Shown here piece after piece: positions 57,116-64,000 of a stretch of 64,000 nt of DNA. The position numbers and the translations under genes are program-made. How positions within the stretch are numbered: position 1 is the stretch's first letter; each line of letters begins with the position of its first letter. A model generated the notes under the pieces. The model made no database searches, was not told where the DNA came from, and worked only from the letters and a program-made list of their open reading frames with translations. The DNA is from Leucosporidium creatinivorum (Eukaryota > Basidiomycota > Microbotryomycetes > Leucosporidiales > Leucosporidiaceae), in NCBI GenBank assembly GCA_001600635.1, contig BCKL01000014.1:634202-698201 (forward strand), written 5' to 3'.

Positions 57116-57475
57116 TCATACGTTGACTCCGACCCAGCAGAAGGCGAACACCAGACCGAATCCTCCGAGGATGCTGGCGAGGGAACCGACTGCGAGCTCT
57201 TGCGTTGGCAGGCCCTTGGCTCGTAGTCTGTAGCAGCAAGCGGGTCAGCCGAGCACAGACAGGCTCCTGCAGGTCAATACGCACGTTGAGAAGTAGAAGG
57301 ACAAGATGAAAGCGAGCGAGAGGAAGGTGATTGCCAGCGGTTGGAGCGACGAGGAGGGGAGGAAGGGGGAGAAGACGGGGAGCGAATTGTGCTCAGCCTG
57401 TAGGTTACTAGAGTTAGCTGCGCACTAGTTGGAGCTATTGGGGCTACTCACCAACAGCTCAGCATGAGTCGACAT
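57116..57475 (-). CDS. OST5: Oligosaccharyltransferase subunit OST5 (TMEM258 family)
   Basis: Three short exons (57475-57452, 57397-57285, 57236-57116) give 85 residues, almost exactly the length of yeast Ost5 (86). The sequence begins MSTHAELLAEHNSLPVFSPF, has one membrane helix (LQPLAITFLSLAFILSFYF) and a second at the C-terminus. It ends LASILGGFGLVFAFCWVGVNV, matching the TMEM258/OST5 ending pattern (SLxxGFGxxFxxxWVGIYV). It is a small structural subunit of the ER oligosaccharyltransferase that transfers N-glycans to nascent proteins. It was found from splicing rather than as an open frame, which is why it is easy to miss. Its start is divergent from the DAL5-type gene, 402 bp away. Confidence 0.9.
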
Positions 57476-57877
57476 GATGGGCGGAGTGCGAGCTTGGTCG
57501 CTCCCTTTCGGTTGCTCTCCTACGCTCATCTCGCTTCCTATTCGACTTCAAAAGCTTCAATCTTCAACCCAGTAACCATGCTTACTTCCGCAAAGTACCG
57601 CCGACCGCCTCTGTAGCGAGTCCGACTACGTTTAGCGTCACCTCGGTGAGGTTCGGCGATGAGGGGGGCAACAGATTTCTGTAGCCTGAATGAATGCATC
57701 AGACTGTAGTCAGGACACATGCATTAGACGTTCACCTTTCTCGACTCGCTCTGCACCTCAATAGCTTCGACTCTGTGCATTTAGGGCAGGGAGTTCTCGG
57801 CCTTCTCTCGCTCCCCCTTCGCGCCAAGATGCTCGCTCTCATCTTTCTCTCGCTCTGACTGCTCGTTCTTCGCCTGT
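57476..57877. promoter_or_regulatory. Divergent promoter region OST5 / DAL5-type transporter
   Basis: About 400 bp between two divergent start codons, with a CT-rich leader in front of the transporter gene. No specific site was recognised. Confidence 0.45.
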
Positions 57878-60182
57878 ATGGCTCTGCCGTTACCGGGGGA
57901 TGGCTTCGATAGCAAGGAAGCGAGCTCCCTAGAAGTAGCAGGTGTTTCCCAGCGACAGGACGAGGCTCAGCGAGTGCTCGCCTTCGCTCAAGATGAGCTG
58001 CCACCAACCGAGGAGGAATGCGCTCAAGTGGTGCGCAAGGTCGATTGGGTGTTGATGCCTATTCTGTGGGTGACTGGAGGCCTGCAGTACTGCGATAAAT
58101 CAGCGTAAGTCGGAGCTACAGCTTGCCTGCTTCGACGGAAGACGCTGATCCTCTCTCGGGGTTCTGCACCAGATTGAGCGTCGGAGCCCTCTTTGGCATG
58201 ATCCGTGACCTCAAGCTGTATCAAGTTGGATCGAATGGGACTATCGACACCTTTGTAGGTCCCTCACAGCTTGTAGCTCCGCCTCCCAGTCGCTGATCTT
58301 CGGCGCCGAAGCTTTATTCTCAGTGCGCGATGATCTTCTACGTCGGGTGAGCTCGTCTAGGCCTCGCAATCAAACTCAAGCTGACTATCCTGCTCAGCTA
58401 CGCCTGTGGAGCCTTTCCCTTGGGAGCATTCGCTCAACGACTCCCGACGGCCCAGGTCTGCGCCGTCTACTGCCTAGTCTGGGGCATCGTCGTCATGGCT
58501 ACGCCCGCCTGCACTACCTTCTCGGGTCTCATGGCGCAGGTGAGCCATTCCCGGCAAACCTGTCGACGAGCAGCAAGCTGACCACCCCGCTGCAGAGGTT
58601 CTTCCTCGGATTCGTCGAGTCGGGCGTTTCGCCTGCCTTCCTTTCCATCATTGGCGCTTGGTACACCAAGAAAGAGGCGGCACTGCGGACCACTATTCTC
58701 TTCTCGGCCAACGGATTCGTCGTCGTGTGAGTCTCCGGCCTTTCCTCTCGACCGAGCTTCGGCGCTGACCTTCTGAACAGCCCTTTGCTGCTGCTAGCTT
58801 GGGGAGCAGTCACCATCGGACCGCCAGAGCATTCCTGGAAGCCGCTGTACTACTTCATCGGCGGGCTTACAATCTTGTGCGTGTCTCGTACTTGCCCGAC
58901 TCCCGCTCGGCGCTGACCTTTACAAGCGCAGGTGGTCGGCTGTCATCTTCTTTGCTCTACCCGACTCTCCTGTGACGGCCAAGTTTCTGTCCCACCGTCA
59001 GCGCTACGTCGTGAGTGTTAGCAGGCTTCGCTCCAGGCCGTGGCGCTGACCTTCCCCCACTTGCAGGCTGTTGAGCGTTCGTCCTCCTTATCCTCGGCCA
59101 TTGGAGGGAGTCATGCTGACCACCCTCGACCACAGGCCTTCGCTCGAACCAAGCTGGAGTCACAAGCAAGATCTTCAAGCCAGCTCAGGCCTTCTCGGCG
59201 CTACTCGACCCCAAGGTCATCCTCCTCGCCCTGATAACCTTCTGTGTAGCATCGCCAGGAGTGCGCGAATCACTCTCTGATGTCAGAGTCTGTAGATCTA
59301 TGTCGCTAACTTCTTTCCTCTTTGCAGGGAGCGGTCGGATCCTTCACACCGCTGGTCGTCCAGCAAGTCTACGGCGCCGACCCTCGCAAGACGCTTCTGC
59401 TTCTCATGCCCACCGGAGTCGTCGGTGGTGTCGCCAACCTTATTGCCGGCTGCGTGACATCACGGGTACCCAACTCGCGCTGCGCCGTGTTCGCCGTCTT
59501 CGCCGTCGTCTCGCTCACGGGCGGTGTGCTGCAGTGGAAGGTTCCGCTGTCGCATAAGGAGGGCATCTTGGCCGGATGCTTCATCATAGCGGCGTACTCA
59601 GCCTGCTTGGGAACGATGACGGGTCTCGTCGGTGAGTGTCGGCTCGGCGAAGAGTGAGGAGTGGTCGCTAATCCCTCGTCCAACAGTCTCCAACACCGCC
59701 GGCGCTTCTCGCAAGACCGCCGTTGGCAGTATCATTTTCATGAGCAACGCCTTGTCCAACATCGCTGCTCGTGAGTTGTGGTTACTTCTGTCTGTCGAGT
59801 GAGCCGAGCTGACCTTTCCCCTTTCGCAGCCTTCTTCTTCAAGAAGAGCGAGATACCACGATATCCTACGGGCTTCCTCACCACTGTTTCTCTTCTTGCG
59901 GCGAGTGTTGGTCTTGTAGGCGTCTACGCGTGAGCTTACTTCGCTCCTTTCTCGAAGCTCGGCGCTGACATCGGTCTGCTCGCAGTCTACTCTGCTCCCT
60001 GGAGAACACGCGCAGGGATAGGGCGGCGGCGTCAAGGATGAAGAGCCAGGAGGACCCGCCAGATCAAGCTTTCTCGGACCTCACGGACAACGAGAACAAG
60101 GGTGAGTTGCGATCTCGTTTCTGGAGATCTCGCTCGTCAGCTAATCTGCTTCTCGTTCGCAGCCTTCCGTTACACATTCTGA
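57878..60182 (+). CDS. Major facilitator transporter, DAL5/allantoate-permease family
   Basis: About a dozen exons. It starts MALPLPGDGFDSKEASSLEV; the helices begin VDWVLMPILWVTGGLQYCDKSA. Family marks are the YxDKxxL motif in helix 1, GIVVMATPACTTFSGLMAQR, FFLGFVESGVSPAFLSIIGAW YTKKEAALR after helix 4, FLSHRQRYVAVERLRSNQAG, and a C-terminal half with GVVGGVANLIAGCVTSR and GLVSNTAGASRKTAV-like text. The loop exon order is recovered with an intron whose donor is GTTCGT (near 59078) and acceptor CACAG before LRSNQAG. The C-tail DPPDQAFSDLTDNENKA is cytosolic. Relatives (Dal5, Tna1, Vht1, Fen2) import anionic vitamins or allantoate at the plasma membrane; the substrate here is not predictable. 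Confidence 0.92.
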
Positions 60183-60735
60183 AGAGCATACACTACAGGT
60201 CATTATCGAGAGAAGGGTGTACAGCTTACTGTAATCTGATTCGTAGCATCCGAACGCATCGCTTCGGCCGACTGCCGTCGAACGAGCATTGTCGCCTCCC
60301 GGACTTTGCCTCAAGTACCCACAGCAAGACACTACTCGCACCAACCTCGACATACCGTACCGGCTTTGACCCACGTCACCTCTCACCACTCGTGCTGAGG
60401 CCGGGGCAAGAAGAGCGATCGACGACCTGATTGCTCGGCGCTGGCCAGTAAGTCGACCTTGCTCCTCTCGAGGCTACTTCGCCTTCTTGACCGTTTCAGT
60501 TCTCACCAACACGAGGTTCAGCTGTACGTCCGCATGCTCGCTCTCCCTGCTTTCACTCACTCACCTCCCACCCCCTCACCTTAGGCCTGGGTCTCACTTT
60601 TCCTTGGCGCTCGTGAAGGACCTCCCAAGTAACCAGCACTGACCAGGATGGTGGTCGGTGGCAGTCAAGAGTCCCGTTTTGCTGCTTTTCGTTTTCTCCT
60701 TCACCACTCGAGCTCCCTCGCCTGTTCAGCCCAAG
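60183..60735. other. Intergenic region upstream of the PRA1-type gene
   Basis: About 550 bp. Since PRA1-type genes elsewhere are zinc-regulated, a zinc-responsive element might be expected, but none was identified by eye. No gene seen. Confidence 0.45.
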
Positions 60736-62506
60736 ATGCTGTCCTCGGTCCTCGTTTCCGCCCTCGCCATCGCTGGCTCCGTTCAGGCTGCTCCCTTCTT
60801 CGGCAACAAGGCTTCTCCCGTTCTCATCAAGAGGGCCGAGGTCGACGACGCTACCAACAAGGCCTCCAAGCAGATTACCGAGGTGCAGATCCAGTGAGTT
60901 GAGCTTCGTTGACCACCGCCGAGCTCTACTGCCCTCGGCCATCTACTTCGTCGCCACCCTTTCTACTTCCCCACACCTCTTCTCAACCCATCGAAAATAT
61001 TTGTCCTCGGCTTCTACAAACAGCTGACCTCTTCCGCCTTCGTCAGCGAGTCCTGCAACGTCGCCCAAACTCGCTACCTCCGTCACGGCTTGGATGAGAT
61101 GGTTCTTCTCGCTCGTCATGCCCATGACCGTATCCTCAATCTTGGAGAAGAGGATGAGCTCTACCGGTCAGTCATCTCTTGACTTGGGCACCAAGCCTCG
61201 GGCAGAGGTCCCATTGCCGAGCTTACGCTTCGAATTCCCGTCCACAACAGCACCTACTTCGGTAACGCCAGCTCCGCCAGCACCTCTGGATTCTACGCTC
61301 AGATTGCTTACGGTAACAAGCCGGGAGTTGTAAGTCAGCATCGAGTCGACCGCCGCCGTGAATTCCCGCCCGAGCTCGGCGACTTCGAGACTTGGTTCTT
61401 CGCCTTCCTGCGCTTGTAGCTGACTCTCTCTGCTCTATTGTTATACAGCTCCTCAGGTGTGACGACCCGGATCTCAATTGCATTTCTCAGACGACGGCTG
61501 CTGGTCCTTGGGCTGGACATTGGAGGGGAACGAATGCTACCCTCGAGACGGTCATCTGCCCTCCTACTTGTAAGTGATGGCTAGCTGCATGGAGTGATAC
61601 AGCTGACGCTCGTACTCCCTTCCCGAGCAGATACCAACCGCCTGCACCTTGCTAGCCTCTGCTGGGACGAGAACTACATCGGCGTTGCTCCCGCCGCCGC
61701 CTGGCTCGCTACCGACCTTCTTCACCGCATGACCCACATTCCTTCCATCACCTATCATCATGTAGGACATCACGGTGAGCCCTCAAGCATACTGCAAGGC
61801 GATGCGGCGAGCAGAGCTGACTTCGGCGCTTGCCTCGGCTTCTTCTCTCTCGCTAGCCGACACCTATCCTGGCGTTCTTGAGCTTGCTGCCCAGAACGAC
61901 ACGAATGCTGCATTCAACCAGAACACCTTTCAGTACTAGTGAGTCCCCCTCCCGCGCCTCCCAGCTCTCGTGAGCTCCGCTGAGTGTCTCGACCTGCCTC
62001 TTCCTTCGGTTCTCGCTCCTTCCCTTCCTCCCTCACTCATCACTCATAGCGCCATCGACGCATACGCTCGCGACGTTGCCTACCCTCCTCACGGCTGTGT
62101 TGGAGCCAACGCTACCCTCCCTGTCGAGGACCACGATCATGATCACGCTTCGACCTCCTCGGCGCTCCCATCCGCTACCGCGACTGCCACCTCAACTGCC
62201 TCTGAGAGCTGCCACACCCACGCGGATGGACAGGTAAGCCTCTCGCGTGCCTGCGAGAACTGTTGCAGGGTCTCTGCGGGCTCGGCCGACGCTCGGCGCT
62301 GACCCTCGTTCTTGCGCCGACAGGTTCACTGCGAGGGAGGAGCTGCCGAGACCCCCAGTGCTACCGCAAGTGCTGCTCAGTCGTGCCACACGCACTCTGA
62401 TGGAGAGGTGAGTCTGAGCTCCACATTCAGCGCCTTCATTCGAGCCAAGCTTCGCCCGCGCCGAGCTGACTTCGTCGCCGTCGTCCCGCAGATCCACTGC
62501 GAGTAG
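60736..62506 (+). CDS. PRA1: PRA1/Asp f 2-type secreted zincophore
   Basis: Nine exons total 344 codons in frame: 60736-60893, 61047-61166, 61206-61329, 61449-61569, 61631-61774, 61857-61938, 62050-62233, 62324-62407 and 62492-62506. Signal peptide MLSSVLVSALAIAGSVQA, then a possible Kex2 site (KR). The zincin-like domain has SCNVAQTRYLRHGLDEMVLLARHAHDR, LRCDDPDLNC, WAGHWRGTNATLETVICP, LLHRMTHIPS and ADTYPGVLELAAQN, closely paralleling Candida Pra1. The His-rich tail has DHDHDH and two CHTH(A/S)DG(Q/E)-(V/I)HCE units, the zinc-binding ending of Pra1. It would be secreted, capture zinc and hand it to a Zrt-type importer. In other fungi it is often divergent from ZRT1; here the neighbour is a DAL5-type transporter. 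Confidence 0.92.
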
Positions 62507-62614
62507 CGATTCATCCGAAGATTCTGTTCTGGGGGAAAACAGCCAATGGTCGGTAAAGCTCGATGGGGGTAGAGGAGTGACTGATGCCTGTACTGCAAAA
62601 GAGGTCACTCCACT

Positions 62615-64000
62615 TTCGGCGCTTGCTCTCGCAACTTGACTCGAGAAAGATGAGAGATGCTCGAATAAATATTACGACATGGTATAAAACCGACTACAGA
62701 ACTGATGACTGCCCAACACTGATATCAAACTGCCCGAGAATCCAACCTAACCTAAGCCGAACCGAATCCTTCGTCATTCTCCCTCAAACCCTCCTCACCG
62801 GCACTCCGCACCTTCCCCTCCTGTAGCTCGGCTGCGAGCGAATGATGGAGATGTTGTTGAGTCCTACGCGGCCGAAGCGAGTGCGAGAAGTGGGGAAGAC
62901 CCGAGGCGGGAGGGAGGTGAGGCGAGGGCCGAGCTTGATGCTGGAGTGCGAGCGGTGAGGAGAGGGGCGAGGGCTGGTGGTGGGAGAGATGGGAGAGATG
63001 GGGGACGGGATGAGAGTAGTGGTGTAGATGTTGCGCTTGTGCGACTTGACGGAGCATGGAGGGTGGAAGCGTCCGAAGACGTGCTCGGCGGAGGAGCGGA
63101 AGTCGTGAGGGAGGGAAAGGCCGAGTCCGAGGCCGATGGCGGAGGTGGAGGTCTTGAGGGTGAGACGAGGGATGGCGGAGGTAGAGCGGTAGTCCATCTT
63201 GGAGGTGGTAGTAGTCGAGGGAGAGGTGAAGAGGAGCTTAGCGATCTCGGCGTGCTCGGCGGGGAGAGGGAGGGAAGAGATGGAGGAGGCGGGCGAGGAG
63301 TGAGAGCTGGGCGAGTCGAAGAGAGAGAAGTAGCGACTGGAGGTAGGAGTCGAGGGAGAGGAAGAGGCGTCCGAATCCGAGTAGGCGGTAGTGATGGAGA
63401 AGGCCTGATCGGCGTTCGACTCGACTCCGATGCTCGGGCGCTGCACCTCCCATCCCCAAAGTCCCATCACCTCCATGCACCTTCGCTCATTGACCTCATA
63501 CACCTGGACCAGCGTAGGCGCAAACTTGGGCGAGCGAAGGTCCTCCTTGTCCGATCCCCCCTTCTCGGCGGCACGGTCGAGCTTGAGCTGAAGTCCGAGG
63601 CGCTGGTGCTCGAGGACTTCGGCGTGAGTGAGGGCCTCGGGCTCGTCGTCGAGGATGGTCTGTAGGGATGAGGAGGAAGAGTCAGCTTGAAGCTCAGGAG
63701 GTGTGAGAAGTGAGCGAGAAGAAAGCGAGAAGGGGACGCACCAGTTCGACGGGGAGCCTGGAATAAAGAGGCGAGCTAGTGACGGTGATGTTGTAGGGAG
63801 AGGAGATGATCATCTTGCCCTTGCTACTCTTGCGTTTGAAGAGCTTGCGAGGCGCCTTCTTGAGGGAGGAAGCGAGCGACTTGAAGCTGAGGGTCGGCAT
63901 CTTGCTGAGTGGTGGGTGGTGAGAGAGGGTGTAGGGGTGTAGTGCGCTACGGCTAGGCTCTTGAGAGTGCTATGGTGTAGTATGGTGGACTCGAGCGAGC
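62615..64000 (-). repeat. Inverted duplicate segment, right copy (continues beyond the window)
   Basis: Reverse-complement match to about 6535-7905. Coding region, intron, leader and 3' flank are all shared; scattered base changes and small indels distinguish the copies. Confidence 0.85.
62784..63900 (-). CDS. Unknown basic/Ser-rich protein, duplicated gene copy 2 (intact)
   Basis: Two exons (63900-63742 and 63659-62784) give 344 residues in frame. Shared with copy 1: MPTLSFKSLASSLKKAPRK, then KMIISSPYNIT, YEVNERRCMEVMGLWGWEVQ, Ser-rich SDSDASSSPSTPTSSR and LPAEHAEIAKLLFTSPS. Only this copy keeps the continuous C-terminal half: TSAIGLGLGLSLPHDFRSSA, SSAEHVFGRFHPP, RNIYTTTLIPSPISP and a basic end RSQPSYRRGRCGVPVRRV. 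No domain known to me. The retained frame against changes such as D/G, A/S and RAE/PVE in exon 1 suggests that this copy is under selection. Possible class: a fungal-specific regulatory or cytoskeletal protein; not assignable. Confidence 0.7.

Noticed and set aside
1-64000. tRNA genes, CRISPR arrays, retroelement or LTR remains, telomere repeats
   Set aside because: No T-loop-like GGTTCGAATCC block in a cloverleaf context, no regularly spaced direct repeats, no RT/integrase/capsid motifs and no telomeric arrays were seen by eye. A dedicated tRNA and repeat scan could still find something.

Overview
This 64 kb window reads as nuclear DNA of a basidiomycete yeast, most likely a red yeast of the Pucciniomycotina (Rhodotorula/Sporobolomyces type). 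This is inferred from high GC, genes packed about every 2-3 kb, and almost every gene being cut by short (about 50-120 nt) GT-AG or GC-AG introns that carry a GCTGAC branch site. The protein set also fits: fungal G-gamma, GT15 mannosyltransferase, DAL5-type transporter, a DUF7704-like membrane protein, a PRA1-type zincophore and Argonautes. No rRNA, tRNA, CRISPR array or transposon was recognised. The window has no telomere or centromere signature.

Layout. 1-17 kb: tail of a Lys/Ala/Asp-rich protein (probably DNA topoisomerase II), an SLC35C2/YMD8-like transporter, an unknown acidic protein, a short-lived-looking duplicated gene (copy 1), prohibitin PHB1 divergent from an NKAP-family splicing factor, a G-protein gamma subunit, and the decapping enhancer EDC3. 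17.3-27.4 kb: a remarkable inverted repeat. A complete Argonaute gene (22.8-27.1 kb, +) has the last 2,746 bp of its locus (end of PAZ through PIWI and 3' flank) repeated without visible difference, in inverted orientation, at 17.3-20.1 kb. Between the arms lie a GT15 mannosyltransferase and the 5' part of the Argonaute. Both arms carry the same unresolved base N at the mirrored position, so the structure is either a very recent palindromic duplication or an assembly artefact.

27.5-50 kb: FSP1/AIF-like oxidoreductase, homeodomain factor, DUF7704-like membrane protein, orphan seven-TM protein, CAND1 cullin regulator, membrane-anchored aldose 1-epimerase, an unknown proline/serine-rich protein, and an F-box/WD-like protein. 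50.4-54.6 kb: a second Argonaute paralogue that stops inside PIWI. It runs convergently into a coiled-coil gene whose frame breaks twice. 57-64 kb: OST5 subunit, DAL5-family transporter, PRA1 zincophore, and an intact inverted second copy of the 6.6 kb duplicated gene.

The functional theme that stands out is RNA silencing. There are two Argonautes 23 kb apart, one apparently slicer-competent with micro-exons around its catalytic residues, one lacking the PIWI end. The slicer-competent gene also faces an inverted copy of its own catalytic half, placed so that read-through from EDC3 would produce antisense Argonaute RNA. Exon structures below were worked out by eye from splice signals and frame; those with a stated codon total sum to whole codons.
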